NCBI GenBank assembly: GCA_011799875.1
Contig: CM022302.1
Location: 319,962,144 to 320,026,143 of the forward strand
Direction: 5' to 3'
From: Thinopyrum elongatum
Taxonomy: Eukaryota; Streptophyta; Magnoliopsida; Poales; Poaceae
DNA length: 64,000 bases
Below, piece after piece: positions 20,842 through 33,129 of the stretch. Positions within the stretch are counted from its first letter, which is position 1, and each line of letters starts with the position of its first letter. Made by a program: the position numbers and the translations under genes. The notes beneath the pieces were generated by a model. It did not search any database and was not told where the DNA came from. It saw only the letters and a program-made list of their open reading frames with translations.

Positions 20842-22929
20842 AGCGTCAGCGGCTTTCTGGAACTCTTGCTCGCTGGTTTCCTCTTCATCTCCCTCATCGG
20901 TCTCATCACTGCAATCCTTCTTCTCACGGCCTCTGGCGGGTTTCCCTTGATCCTGATGAGCCTTGCCGGGGTGGCTTACTCCGCCGCCATGGCCCTTCCC
21001 GCCAGTGCCATCCTAATTCTTCTCCTTATCTCTCTTCTCGTACTCAGTCCTCTGCTTCTTAACGTGTTGCTCAACCTGATGGCACTCTTGAAGGTCATGG
21101 CCCTTGGTACTATGCATCTTGCAATACGGCCCCTCACCCTTCCCGGCCTTCTCGGCAACCGCAGCCGCCCAGTAGTCAGTGCACGCGGCGACCTCCTTGC
21201 CGGGTGTCTCGGCCTTGGCCTTCTTGCCGGTACTAGGTGTGCTCGACCCTTTGATCGCCATTACAACTTTCTCCTTGCGCTTCTTATTGCGTTTCTTGTT
21301 CTTCTTCTGGCTGGTGACGTCATCGTCATCATCTGAATTGATGTCGATGCCGTCCTCTTCAGCGGGAAGTCGCCTTCCCTCCTCTATGCGAGCACACTTA
21401 TCCACTAGAGTGTATAACTCATTCACAATCCGGGGTAGCCGCACGTTCATTTTGGAACGTACCCGGTGGTTGCGCACGTTGGACTGGAATGCAACTATCA
21501 CGCCTGCCAGGTGGATGTCTAGGATGTTCCTATGCACTCGGCTGAACATTTGCATGTACTTCTGCAGGGTATCCCCTTCCTTCTGCAGGAGGAGTTGCAG
21601 ATCGCTGGGCCGCCCTGGTTCTGGATGGCCACCCGTAAAGGCGCCAACAAACTCCTGGCACTGGTCAGCCCAAGTTGAAATGGAGTTCTCCCGTAGGTGC
21701 ATCAGCCAAGACCTCACGTTTGGCTTGAGTGCAAAAGGGAAGTAGTTGGCGAACACCTTCTCGTCCCTTCCCTCGGCAGCCCGAACTGCGATGGTGTAGA
21801 TGCTCAGGAACTCTGCCGGGTTCAATCTTCTATCATACTTCTCTGGTATCTCTGGCTTGAATGTGCGGGAAGATGGCCAACAGACTTGCCGCAGCTCGTG
21901 AGTGAAAAAGGGGCACCCAACCTCGAAAGGTAGGCATCCGCCCTCACCGAGCGAAGGCTCATCGACGTCGGGGGCGTTGCGCCGATCAGACTAGTAGCGG
22001 GTGTCACGGCGTTGCCCGACGGTGACGCACACACCTTCCCCCCGCCTATCTTCCTGGGCTTGCCGCTGATCTCGACGCGCTCGAGGGCCAGACGAAGCCA
22101 TCGAGACATCGTCGGGTTCTTGATCGCATGGCACGGGACGTGGCCTTTGTGCAGGCTAACACGGAGGGGACTGCACCGTGGGGGTGCCCCCCTCGGCGTG
22201 GCCAGCTGCGCGGGCTGTTGTCGTCGCATTTGGAGGCCGTGGCGGGCAAGCTCGCTGTGATCCCCCCACTTCAGAAAAACCAATCAGGCTTTGAATGGTG
22301 GCTCTCCACTCATCCATCTGATCGGCCACTGGTGGAAATCTCACAGCAGCTGGGCCCACGCCATAGCCTCCGAAGCGGTGCTCGGCATGGATGATGACGT
22401 AGATCGCTGCGTCGCCTGGCTCCTTATGGTACCAGTAGTAGCTGCGCCATGTTCTCACCGCTGTGAGCCTGTGGCCATGGTGGCGGGGTAACAAGGTGGA
22501 GGCACTTGAGGGTTAGCGGCTCCGTTCGGCACATCGACTGGGTCGGTTCACTCCGGGACTGGCGCATGCCCCGCGGTCGTGCCCGTAGCGAGAGCGACCG
22601 GAGGGTTGCGATTCGCCCCAGAGCGAGAGCCGCCACTGCGGCAGTGCCTTTCGGCCGGGCGGAGAGGTGCGGACAGAATGATTTCTCCACCCATACATTG
22701 TGGAGCGTGGCCGTCGGGATGTTGTTGGTGCTGTACTTCCCCGACGCCTTCTGCTCTTACTTCCACCGTAGGGGAGGTAGTGGCCACGCGGCCTGCGCCG
22801 GCCACGCCCCCCGCCGCGTTCGTGTCCCCGTGCGACATTGTGGCCTCTGCGGCAGCGGCGGCCGCGTGTATAGGGGCCTTTGAAGTGGACAGGTGGGCTG
22901 CAGCACTGGGCTTCTTTTTGGGCGCCATG
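20842..22929 (-). pseudogene. gag: G1 gag
   Basis: The ATG at 22929 starts M-A-P-K-K-K, the same start as in G2, G3 and G5. The conserved core (21825-21013) has E-F-L-S-I-Y-T, the N-Y-F-P-x-A-L-K capsid block, S-W-L-M-H-L, a basic K-K-N-K-K-R-N-K-K-R-K segment, and the knuckle Y-C-K-M-H-x4-G-H-D-L-Q-E-C. Between 22929 and 21825 the frame is lost through several shifts and stops. Confidence 0.85.
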
Positions 22930-22993
22930 AATGATGGAGCCGTCGACGAAGATGACGCATTGTGTATGCTTCTCGGGTTTGCGCAAGCGCTGC

Positions 22994-23011
22994 CCCCTAC
23001 CTGGCGCACCA
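22994..23011 (-). other. G1 primer-binding site
   Basis: On the minus strand it reads TGGTGCGCCAGGTAGGGG. It differs by one base from TGGCGCGCCAGGTAGGGG, found next to the 5' LTRs of G2, G3 and G5. I do not assign the tRNA. Confidence 0.8.
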
Positions 23012-23015
23012 AAGA

Positions 23016-23859
23016 TGTCATGGGAAACCACGGCCACCTATGGGGCCATCGGCCCCTTTTGGTTCGGCAGGGGGGCTGAGCGCGTTGCACAAAGAGCGAA
23101 GGACCCTAGCTTAGCACGATGGAGATCACACGGGCAGTTTTACCCAGGTTCGGGCTGCCGCGAGGCGTAAAACCCTACTCTTGCTTTGGTGGATTAATGG
23201 TGGATTGTCATGGAAATGCAGTGCTCTTGCTCGGCAGGGTTGCCTTGGGGCGAGACCAGCTACACGTGTACGAGTGTACAAGGTTCTGAACCCTTTCTCT
23301 GGTTGCCATGGCCCTCCTTTTATAGATCAAGGGGTTACCACAGTGGCAAATCAGTCATTGTGTGCTGATTAGATAGCAAACAGTGCTATCATACCTAACT
23401 CTGCAGGCAGAGCAGAACGCATTAAATGCGTCGCTTAGTGTCACATCGTAGCCTCCCCGGCAAGCCTTGCTGGGCTGCTTGGCCACCTTTTCGCCTGTCT
23501 GCTTGACACGTCTCTGGACGGGTGTCATTTGGAGGTGGTTTCCTCTGGAAGTGGCTGCCATGTGCCGCATAACTGCCACTTAGTCACTTGGGGGCTTGAC
23601 ACCGAACCGATCGATGACTTGCATCGCTGTGAGGTGGAACGGTGAAGCCTTGGCGTGGTAGTTTTGCTTCGGTAGTGCCCGGCAGGCCTGCCGGGACAGT
23701 CTTGAGGCTTGTCTTCGGGGCCACCTCGTCCTCACCAGGCTCGCTTGCCCGGCAAGGGAGGTTCCTCCTTAGCAGTGTCTTGGTCTTGGATGCTGTAACT
23801 TAGCCCTTTTAGGCCTGTGCACGGTCTGGGCAACAGACCCAGGGTTTGTTGCACCGATA
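23016..23859 (-). repeat. G1 5' LTR (844 bp)
   Basis: In plus orientation it runs TGTCATGGGAAACC ... TTGCACCGATA (terminus mutated from ACA to ATA). A minus-strand TATAAAAGG lies at 23324-23316, the promoter of the retrotransposon RNA. It contains a perfect 18-bp palindrome CCCGGCAGGCCTGCCGGG at 23678-23695. Confidence 0.92.
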
Positions 23860-25441
23860 GCTCGAAGCTGTTGTCGGGCAGCTTGCTGAAGAAGACTGTG
23901 TATCGTACTTCAGAAGCTTCCCCCCTTAATGACTTGCTGGGGAAGTCTTGGTACCTTATGCAGGAAGCTTTTGTGGTATCTTACTAAAGAACACAGAGTA
24001 TCTTGCACGGGAAGTCATCCACATATCGTACTCGGGAAGATTGAGGAACCTTGCAGTGAAATCTTCTCTGGTAGCTTGCGGAGAGTGAGTGGGTTGCTTG
24101 CACCAGAAATTTCTCTTTGTGATATGCAGACTGAATGCCATATACATATATACCATTTAATATTTCTGCTGTCGGTTACTTGTATGAACAAAATTTGTCG
24201 GGCTATCCTTCTTGTCGAGTACTGAATTCATAGCACATTATGGCTTGCTTCCGGGGTATAACATGTTTCAAATTTTACTCATAATAGAACGAAACCTTGT
24301 ATATGAACCATACCTTTGACTTATAATATACCGTTGGTGTTGCACACAATTTGTCTTCCGGCTGATTTCATTATTTCTATTGTGAAGATTGCACACTGAT
24401 GTAGACTTGATGTTGATAATCAAGCCAGGATATTATTTGCATTCAGACCAGATATTCCCAATACAATGCAGTCAATTGAAAATTCCATAATGTTAAGCTG
24501 AGCTTCCAATTATTTGAACTCCTTGCTGATTCTTTGAGTCCGGTGTCAGTTGATGAGCAACTTTCATAAGGGGAAGTAAGGTGATACCAAGGGCCCAAAG
24601 AAAGAAGCAAAAGAAATGACTAAAACAAAAGCACACAGTGCAATCAAGATTATATACAAGCAACATCACATTTTACTGCTACTCACAACAAAAATATGCA
24701 TCCATACTTAAGCACACAAATCTCACAAGAACTCCGGTTCTATGATCTAATATGTTGTGGTGGTGTGCACGAAAGTGAATCCACATGTGGAAGGAGTTGG
24801 TGTAAACAAAGCTACACCAAGCGCTGGCTTAACACCGGTTACATCTGAACAGATGCGAAAGTGAGGACGGACTTGGTGATGATGTAGCAAGACATGGATG
24901 TCACGACCACATTACCATCAAGCAAACGGAAGAGGACCGTACACGTTCAAAGAATGGGTGATAGGGTAGAATAGTGGTAGAAAGCAGGGCTTGCTGGCAT
25001 TGCCCTTTTTCTGATAGCAAAGATCAGTAAGGGTTGCCAATGCGGCAGGTGGGAAGGCACGATTCGGGATAGAAACATGTCTATCACCAAAACGATAGGG
25101 GTGGCTAATGGAAAGATATCGACGCGATACCTGAGCACAAACCCTGCAAATGGTGTCTGGAACACTTGGTACCTTGGCATCACTCCGCTGGGATAGAGAT
25201 GACGCCAAACACCGAAAAGCAGGTATGCAAAGATGGAGCGTGCAAGTAGCGGATCTAAACCGATGCCACCTACACTCACAAGATCAACCGTTAGAGGCAA
25301 GCTATCAAGTGTATATGCATCCTATGCAACAAACAAATGCAACAACCAAATGCATCAGACTGACTAGACTCTACACTACCGGTTCTAATGCTCACACGGG
25401 CTAGGGCGTCCTACAACCAGACCTGCTTTGATACCAACCGT
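23860..25441. other. Leader of element L (inferred), no genes seen
   Basis: From 23860 to 25424 there is no supported ORF. The right end holds the L primer site, so this is most simply the 5' untranslated leader of the minus-strand element L into which G1 inserted. The origin of 23860-24560 is less certain. Confidence 0.5.
25425..25436 (-). other. Element L primer-binding site
   Basis: On the minus strand this reads TGGTATCAAAGC, five bases inside the LTR boundary at 25442. It resembles the initiator-Met tRNA primer site (TGGTATCAGAGC). Confidence 0.7.
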
Positions 25442-28400
25442 TGTGGCACCCTGGCTCAGAGAGACTGGAACACCCCGTATTCCAGCCCAGAGTTCAAGTC
25501 TTCTGGAATACGGCACTGCTTGGCATAGAACAAATCAGCTCTCCTTACAAATGATATGGATACAATGGTTCTGATATCACATCAAATTACATCGGCACTA
25601 CTGCTGCTCAGGTAGTTCTATGGTAGCAGCAGAACAACTCAAAGTAGCGGAATATCTTCTAGCAGCAGAACAACGATGACAGCGATGGACTCCAATCCGC
25701 AGGGACTCTGGCTGGAACGCGTATCCTAGCACGCAAACTCGGGGTCCTCGACAAGCAATCAATCACGGCATGACCTGCAAACTGGCATGACATGCCAGGT
25801 GAGTACTTTGAATGTACTCGCAAGCTCACAACAACCAAAACCAATCAAGGCAAACAACAGCATGGAATTTGAAGATTAATCATCCATGATGAGGATGATA
25901 CTACTAGAACAACATGAGCATGGCATGAGCATGTTAATCATAGCACAACTAAAAGCATATGAGATGAGCAGGGCATGAACAAGACAATACTAGCATGCAG
26001 CATGTTTGAGATATCCTGGACCAACTTACTCTATCCGGAGGTTACCATCATGGTCATCACGGGATCACTTAATCATTATCAAGAATACCATTGTGATCCT
26101 CACAAGATCACCTCTTAATTATCAAGAATACCATCATGATCCTCCCGTGACCGCAAAAAGAACAACCAACTTCTTTCCTCATCGAACCAGGGTTGTTATT
26201 TAGTCAGGTTATTATTACTGTTGACCCATAGTGTGACCTACTACGAACTGGGCCCATATCCGCGGGCGCGGCTATCAATAGATTATACACTTTGCAGAGG
26301 TTAGTACACTGTACCCACACTACGAAACCCAAGGCCTCGTGCTCCCATTCGGGTGGACCAATGATGTTCCGACAAAACCAATCTATTTCATGACACTCTC
26401 CCGGCCACTCCGACCAACTCCCCTTTGGGCTAAGTCATGGGTGGCCCCGGATACCACTCCGGACATCAAACGGCCACCGTCGTGGCAAAACAAAACAAAC
26501 GGTCCCAAACGGGGACAATGGATCCATATAACTCGGGCACACAAGGCTTATGGCCGCCTACCTGATCAGGGTAGCGCACGCACATAACCTTCCCTAGTTG
26601 GAGGCACCAGCGAGGGGCATGACAATAGACCGCATTAAGACCTTCCCATACAGGCAAATGTGGCTGCACTGGTCAGCTCAATTCGATGGCACTATGACTT
26701 AGCTAACAGAGGTTCAAGTTCGATTAATGTCCGGTTTAACTTGCATGGTGATGAACTGAGTCATAATAACATGATGAAATAACAATGCATATGAACATGG
26801 TATCAACAAGAATATGGACGGAAAGCATAACCATATGAGTCATAGCATCAATAGCAATAAAGCATTTACTCTACTAGATGCAGTTGAGCATGGCATAGTG
26901 ATGATCATGATTAGCACAAGCATAACCCTCATATGAACATAGCATGACTACTAGCATCAGAAAAGACTTACTAAAATATAACCTGATAATAACAGTAGCA
27001 AGAAATCATTTAACTAACAGGTGCAAAATGATCACGGCATAGTAACGAGCATGGAATCCATAAGCATATAAAGTATTCATGAAAATATTAACATGCACAA
27101 CTTATTTTTAAATATTCAAGTAAAAAACCAAGACTATTCCAAGACCATCATGCAAGTGCCTGTCGTGGCTTGCCTGGGGATGAAGAATACACCAGGAGGA
27201 ATAACAATGAACTCACGGAAAGGTTCGTCGGAAATGCTTCTCTCTCGGAGGGGGCGAAATAAGGGCAAGGGCGAAATGGTACCAATGGAACGGGCTCGAC
27301 GAACAAAGAACATGGGCTTTTGAATCACTTGATTCGGAGGTACGGTTGCGGAGATATCGAGTTGAATGCCAGGGACAAATCTGTAAAATAATCATTCACA
27401 AGCAAGCCCTTGGCGGGTTAGACAGAAAGCGTCTTCTGAGAAAATACACTTTCTAGCGCAAAAAACGTAATCTATCCCAAAGTAGAGCCAAAGTACGCTT
27501 TTGGTGGAGGAAAACGTATTCCGAAGAATATGCTTTCACTTATCCACGTCAGCGCCTGGGGTCAACTAGCTATGCGGCTGATGGGTGGGGTCCACTGAAT
27601 CTCCCTCTCTCCTCCCGCCTCCTTCTTCTCCCCCCCGACACCTGCTCATAGAACAGAGGGAGGCCGACAGTGCTGACGCTAGTCCGACCGACCCCGGCCA
27701 TCTTCCGAGACGGTCCAGCCACCGACGAGCTCAGGAGAGGATTCCACCTATATGCCAACGGAGAACGGACGGCGACGAGGACCCGAGCGGCGACGGCGTG
27801 GGTTCCCACAGGCGACGGCTTCAGACGAACTGAGGCTCTGGGCTGTGGTGGCAGGACGGAGGATCTGGGTCTCAGAGTGGCTTCGCAGAGGTCAGGGAAG
27901 AGCAGCAGTGGGGTTTGGAGGGAGGGAGCTAATTCGGATGACTCCAATTTAGGCGGAGGGCCGGGGCGGCAATGGAAGGGCAGAAGGGTGGCTCGAGCTC
28001 GGGGAAGAGGTTAGGGAGGGCTAGAGGAGTGCGGTGACACTGGTGGTGAGCTCGGGGGAGCTCGGGCATGGCTTAAATAGCCGGGGCGAGATGCCCGTTG
28101 CCGAAGTCCGCCGCGAGGGTCCAATCGAGCTTTGGCAGGGATAGAGTTCACGGGAGGAGGCATGGAGGTGACGAGAGAGGGCAGAGGAGGCCACTGGAGC
28201 AGAGGATGGTGCCAAGGGAGAGGAAGAAGCGGCCGAGACGTGGACAGAGCCGGTTAGAACACTGTGCGCTCATGGGCGCGCGGTGGCTAACGCCGACGGG
28301 GAAGCTGCCGGACGGGAATAGGGACTAGAGAGCGATGGGAGGGAAGGGGGAGTCAGGTCGGCACTCAGGGACGCCTGAACATCGCCGAGAAGGAGCTGCC

Positions 28401-29471
28401 CGACGCGTCCCGATGCGCAGAGCGCGTCCACGGTGTGCAGAGCACATGCATGGGCGAGCAAACACGCGGTCACCGCGTCGACAAGCAAGGAGAGGACAAG
28501 AGGGGATGGAAAACTATGTCTAGTGTACTGTCCTTTCTCCTAGTGACAAACTTGAGGTGATGGATCAGCAGAAGAGACTCTGAGCTGATGGCAGGCATCA
28601 ATGGAAGTTAGCTGCAGCAAACTTGCACTAGAAGCTGAGGTAAACAGGGATGGTTAGATGCTGAAACAGGATGCCTTAGAGGTTTTAGGTAGGAAGGACA
28701 AGAATCTTGTGAAGTTTGGAGGGATTTGGACCAAGATTTAATATAGTTGCTTAACAACTACACAATCTAGTCCAGAAACTAGATCATGAAGTAGCACTCA
28801 TATAGAGTGTTGGATTGAGCTGAAATTTGGTGTAGGGGAGTCATTTGGGCACATAAACACACTGTAAAAATTTCATACCATTTGGATACAACAAAATTGC
28901 ACTTCCTTCACAGTGGTCCTCTCTGGACAGAAACTAAGAAAAATTGTAGAGAATTAATGTCTTGATGAAATGAGCTCAAATTTTGTGGAGATATGTTATA
29001 TAGGCAGGAGAAGGTCCTGGTAAATTTTCAAGAATTATGGAGCAATATAAAATATAGTTGCTGCACAATCTGAAAATATGACCAGAATCAAAGACTGGAT
29101 GGTGTGCTCACCATGAGCATGGAATCTTGAATATTTTTGCATATCCAAGGTTCATATGGTCCAAAGGAATTTTGAGAATTTTGTGGGAATTTTTGCAATG
29201 ACAGAAATTTAGGTTGCTTCACAGCCTAGGGCAAAAAGATTATTCCTTCAATAGATAAAAGGAATATTCCCAAGAAAAAGAATATTGGGATTGGGCTAAG
29301 ATGGAAATGACATGGTCTTGGGAAGGGTTTGAGGGTGACAAGCCACTTAGGGAAGAAAGAAGAGATGTTCTTCCCAGGTTTCAAGACCACAGAGCCATAG
29401 AAAAAGAAATCAAAGCAAAAATCCAAAGAAATTCAAAAGAAAAAGAAAGGGCCAAAAACCAGGGTGTTACA
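25442..29471 (-). repeat. Element L 5' LTR, about 4.0 kb
   Basis: It is bounded by TGTGGCACCCTGG at 25442 and CCAGGGTGTTACA ending at 29471, which are imperfect inverted termini (TGTAACACCCTGG on the minus strand). It is flanked on the inner side by a primer site. The length is unusual and suggests a large non-autonomous (LARD-like, such as Sukkula) element; that label is a guess. ORFs inside (for example 27570-28230) are not supported by any domain. A minus-strand TATTTAAG lies at about 28079-28072. Its partner LTR is not in the window. Confidence 0.7.
28072..28079 (-). promoter_or_regulatory. Possible TATA box of the element L LTR
   Basis: TATTTAAG on the minus strand, downstream of a GC-rich segment. 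A weak call made only on sequence. Confidence 0.35.
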
Positions 29472-29905
29472 CAGGTGGGCTATTCTGCGACTACTAGATG
29501 GCCGAGCAATAAGGTGACTCCATGTCCGGACAATAAACCTTCGAAGCCTTGGTGTGTCCTCCAAGTCAAGAAGGAAGAATCGACATGTTTATTCCTTCAT
29601 TGTAACCAACCATGTGTAACCCTAGTACCCCTGGTGTCTATATAAACCAGAGGGTTTTGTCCGTAGAGGCTAGAAGAAGAACCATCATCCTACTCACCTA
29701 GTGTTTAGGTCATCTGATCTCATGGTAAATCGACTCTGTAACCATCATATACACTTCAATATAATCAAGTAGGATGTAGGGTTTTACCTCTTCGAGAGGG
29801 CTCGAACCTTGGTAAACATCGTCTCCTTCGTCCCCTATTCCCCATTAATCCAAGATCCACAACTCAGGACCCCCTACCCGAGATCTGTCGGTTTTGACAC
29901 CGACA
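29472..29905 (+). repeat. G4 5' LTR, 3' portion
   Basis: It ends GACACCGACA and is followed directly by the primer site. It contains TATATAAA at 29639-29646, the promoter. The 5' part of this LTR is missing because element L abuts it, so L probably inserted into it. Confidence 0.7.
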
Positions 29906-29923
29906 TTGGTGCTTTCATTGAGA
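29906..29923 (+). other. G4 primer-binding site
   Basis: TTGGTGCTTTCATTGAGA directly follows the LTR terminus. Confidence 0.7.
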
Positions 29924-29950
29924 ATTCCGTTGTGGGATCGCCGAGGATCG

Positions 29951-30953
29951 ATGGCTCACCTAGTCATCGAAGATGGCGTCCGCACAAGGGACATCTTCGT
30001 TCCCAGCCATCTCTTCACGTTCGGTGGCATCGTTTTGCACGCCAACTCGGTCGGGCACCTCGACCAGGTCGACAGCTTTGCCCCTGAGCACCAGATCAGG
30101 TTCGGCAACCTAGAGTACGTCGTTGATGCTCGGGGCGATCTGACCTTCATCGGGTTCTCAGCCTTGCCTGAGAAGCCTGAAATCCCTGAAGCTTTGACAT
30201 CGAAATCTCTTTCCGACCCTATCCCTCGGTCAGACCATATCTCGGATACGGCTTCAAGTTCGGATACGACTTCGGCGTCCGTAGACCAGGAGTCAACCCT
30301 GGCCGGACTCGCCCCTCACACCACCATACCGGAGGATGACTCTGAAGAAATCCCGGATACCGATCCAGCTAGTCCCTCCCTATTAAGCGAGATGCTAGAT
30401 CTGATCCAAACTATGAACATTACGGATGAACTCCCTTCTACCTATGCTCAGATTGATCTTGAGGCGGGACACGGGGAATTTTACGTCCCACCCACCACCC
30501 ACTTAGTAGCCACTATCGAAGATTTAACCGACATGCCGGACTATGCTTCTGAGGAGGCCGACGACATGGATGAAGATGTCGATGCCACGGCCCATACTGG
30601 TACTGCCCCTCCCACCACTAGACAATTGACAGCCACCTCCACCTATTTTGTCTATATGGTGGACACCCCCCAGGATAAGGGCGATGGCACCAATAACGGC
30701 GACGGCACCCCTAGAAGAGATGGCGATAAGCCCGGCGAGGAGCCGCCCAAACACCGACGACAGCAGAGATGATCCAAAGGGCATAGGGGCAGGTAAAGCA
30801 ACATGGGCACCGGAGAAAATGATACCCCGGACAATATGGAAGACCTCGGCGACCCTGTTGCCCCCGAGCAACATCTCGATGACTTGAAGGGACACGCGGA
30901 TCAGTATAACCCCGAGGACCTCAATGACTCCGAGGACAATAACTACCTCCCTC
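29951..30953 (+). pseudogene. gag: G4 gag, 5' part (continues at 52022)
   Basis: The ATG at 29951 opens an acidic, Ser/Thr/Pro-rich gag N-terminus. The frame has TGA at 30770-30772 and TAA at 30794-30796, then stays in the same frame through an acidic segment to N-Y-L-P, where G2 inserted. Joining 30953 to 52022 continues the frame as L-S-E-E-E-V-S-L. No domain is recognised in this N-terminal part. Confidence 0.75.
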
Positions 30954-31895
30954 TGTCAGCGTGGAAGCAGGATGACCTATGGGGCAGGGGTGCCCCTTTG
31001 TGGTTCGGCATGGGGACGGCCACGTTGCACAAAGAGTAGAAGCAGTGGGGAACAACACAGGGATGGACTCCTCTTTTACCCAGGTTCAGGCCGCTTTGTA
31101 GCATAAAACCCTACTCCTGCTTTGGTGGATTAATCTGAAGGTGGAAGAAGTCTCATCGTGCTCTGGCCTGGCAAGGATGCCTTGGGGAAAGCAATGTGAG
31201 CTTAAAAATGCTGGGGGTCGAAGTGTTCGAACCTCTTGCTAGGTTGCCTCGGGCCTCCTTTTATAGGCTAAGGGGCAACCACAATGGCAAAACAGTCATT
31301 TGGGTGTGATTAGATAGCTAACAGTGCTATCATACCTAACTTTGGCAGTTAAGAAAAAGTGCATTAAATGCACTGCTAGGTGTGGTGTCGAGGGCGAATC
31401 CCGGCAAGCCTGTCACGCCGCTGATCTGCCTCTTCTTATCAGCTTGACACGCCTCCTGGACGGGTGTCAATAAAGCTAATCTCTTCTCCCTAATGCTGCC
31501 ACATGCTCGAGAGGATACACCTGGTTGCTTAACACCTTGACACTGCATGGATGAGTGACTTGGGTGCGATGAGGTGGAGCGGTGGTGTTTTGGTGGGGAT
31601 TCCTTGTTGAAAAGAGCTTGGCGGTGTTTGGCCTTGGTGACCCCGGCAGGCCTGCCGGGGTAAACCTGGACTTGTCCTCGCGGCGGCCTCGACCTGGCCA
31701 GGCTCTCCTACCCGGCAAGGGAGGCTTTCCCCAGTTGATATCTTGCTGTCTTATTCTTCTTAATGCTCTCCTTGATCTCATGAAGAGCAGCTTCTCTGGA
31801 TTGATTTTGTGTCATGCATTGATGCTGGATGTATGATCGACGGCATGCCTGCGCACGAGCTCGGTCGACAAACGGCAATGTTTGTTGCACCGACA
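30954..31895 (-). repeat. G2 3' LTR (942 bp)
   Basis: It starts TGTCAGCGTGG and ends TTGCACCGACA, matching 51073-52016. It contains a perfect 20-bp palindrome at 31641-31660 (CCCCGGCAGGCCTGCCGGGG). Confidence 0.92.
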
Positions 31896-32394
31896 GTAGC
31901 ACCCGGACCTAGTCCACACGTGCCGCCGGACATTGTTGGGGTAGGCCCTAACACAGCGTAGGCGTGCATCCTGACCAAGATGCAGCTGGATCCGTGTTTC
32001 TAAGATCTTCTTCGCTTCTTCAGGAATCTAATCAGTTCCCAGTTTCTCCACAAGTCGTGCTGAATGGCGTGGGGCTAACCACATAATTGATCGTGGGACG
32101 CCCACGTTTGGAGAGTTGATTGAAGCGTCTATGTGGTTCGGGGAAGTAACTGCCAATTTACTCACCCCACCACTCCTACCGTTTCCGCCACGTACGCCGC
32201 ATGCACTGCGCAACGTTGGTGGCGGACACGCAGGTCACGGGAATGAGTGCCTTTTCAGAAGGCGCGGCACCATGGATTGGCGCGGGAGGGCGACCGGCGA
32301 ATCTCTACGTCGTCAGTGACACAGATGAACCGGATTGGTGAAGAAGGCCGGTTACCACAGGGTTGTGGGGAGCCAGCCCCCTGCCACGTTCCGC
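31896..32394. other. G2 spacer between 3' LTR and antisense gene
   Basis: It has a possible polypurine tract next to the LTR and the upstream region of the antisense gene. No gene. Confidence 0.6.
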
Positions 32395-32404
32395 TATAAA
32401 AGGG
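32395..32404 (+). promoter_or_regulatory. TATA box of the G2 antisense gene
   Basis: TATAAAAGGG, 76 bp before the ATG at 32471, at the position homologous to 785 in G1 and 41763 in G3. Confidence 0.7.
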
Positions 32405-32470
32405 AGCATGGAGGAGTACTGAAAGGCTCACGCAGTCATCTTCTTCTTCTTCTTGTGCCTTTCTTCCACC

Positions 32471-33129
32471 ATGGTGAGAGGAAGAGGGCGCGGTCAAGCT
32501 CCGACAGCGGCAGCAAGGGCTTCCTCTCAGCACAGTATCCCTGCCCTTGCTGGCGATGCAGAGGCATGATCCAGTGCACAAGGCGGAGCCGCAGGACGCA
32601 GTCACGGCCGACGCGGTGCTCTGTGCCGAGGAGGACGAGGCGTTGGCTCGGCCACTCCTCCCCCAGCAGCTTTGACTCTATTGGAGGGCCATGTCGGAGA
32701 CACGGCGCTGGAGTTCCTTGTTAGGCTGCGCGAGCCCCCGCGCAGCCGTCTCTCGCTTCCCACCCGTTTTGGAAGGGTAATGGAGGTTGAACAGCCACAC
32801 GGGTTTAAGTGGCACATGAGGGGTTGCTGTAATGGCAACCTGTGGGTGGACGTAGAGTTCCCCGCATCTCATGTCATGCTTCTCCGGCATGGCTAGAAAA
32901 CCTTTGCACGTGCCCATAGCTTGGCAAAGGGGCACATTCTCCATTTTAAATTAATGGAGGCTGACCTGCTCTCCATTAAGGTCTTTGGATGCTCGGGTGC
33001 TCGCTTAGGGTGCTGCGCGGAGAGCTCGCCGACGACGAAAGCTCCTCCTCGAGCGACAGCGACGAAGAGGACACTAACGACGAAGATGACAGCGCCAAGC
33101 AGGAGGACGGCGGCTCGGACTCCAGCTGA
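32471..33129 (+). pseudogene. G2 antisense B3-like gene, decayed copy
   Basis: Homologous to the G1 ORF from the start (M-V-R-G-R-G-R) through an Arg/Gly-rich segment, the B3-like core (A-L-E-F-L-V-R-L, L-W-V-D-V-E-F, F-A-R-A-H-S-L, L-H-F-K-L-M-E-A-D) and the G-A-R-L-G-C-C motif. It is broken by TGA at 32567-32569 and by TAG at 32894-32896, which replaces the hallmark Trp of the Gly-Trp-Lys motif. A one-base deletion after C-C-A-E-S-S throws the acidic tail out of frame. Confidence 0.75.

Larger units (their letters stand above)
1..23859 (-). mobile_element. G1: Tat-type Gypsy LTR retrotransposon, minus strand, left end outside window, split by C1
   Basis: The minus-strand order is 5' LTR (23016-23859), PBS (22994-23011), gag, protease, RT, RNase H, archaeal-type RNase H, integrase, then a spacer holding an opposite-strand gene, then the 3' LTR (only 1-303 is inside the window). 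The body is interrupted at 2732-16586 by the Copia element C1. Removing C1 and one copy of the AATGC duplication joins 2731 to 16592, and the joined sequence matches the uninterrupted homologous stretch of G3 near 43400. The second, archaeal-type RNase H places it in the Tat lineage. The right target duplication would be GCTCG (23860-23864); its partner is off the window. Confidence 0.9.

Noticed and set aside
17549..22395. Many plus-strand ORFs of 60-250 codons across the G1 pol and gag
   Set aside because: They are shadows of the minus-strand coding region, with no independent promoter or domain. The same shadows recur in G2 and G3.
25425..25436. tRNA gene fragments at primer sites
   Set aside because: Only 12-18 bp match tRNA 3' ends. 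There is no cloverleaf, and the position next to LTRs explains them.
27570..28230. Arg/Gly-rich ORFs in the L LTR
   Set aside because: They overlap in several frames and both strands in a GC-rich LTR, with no domain. They are not supported as genes.
29472..29905. A host promoter at the TATATAAA box (29639)
   Set aside because: It lies in an LTR that is followed directly by a primer site and gag, so it belongs to G4.
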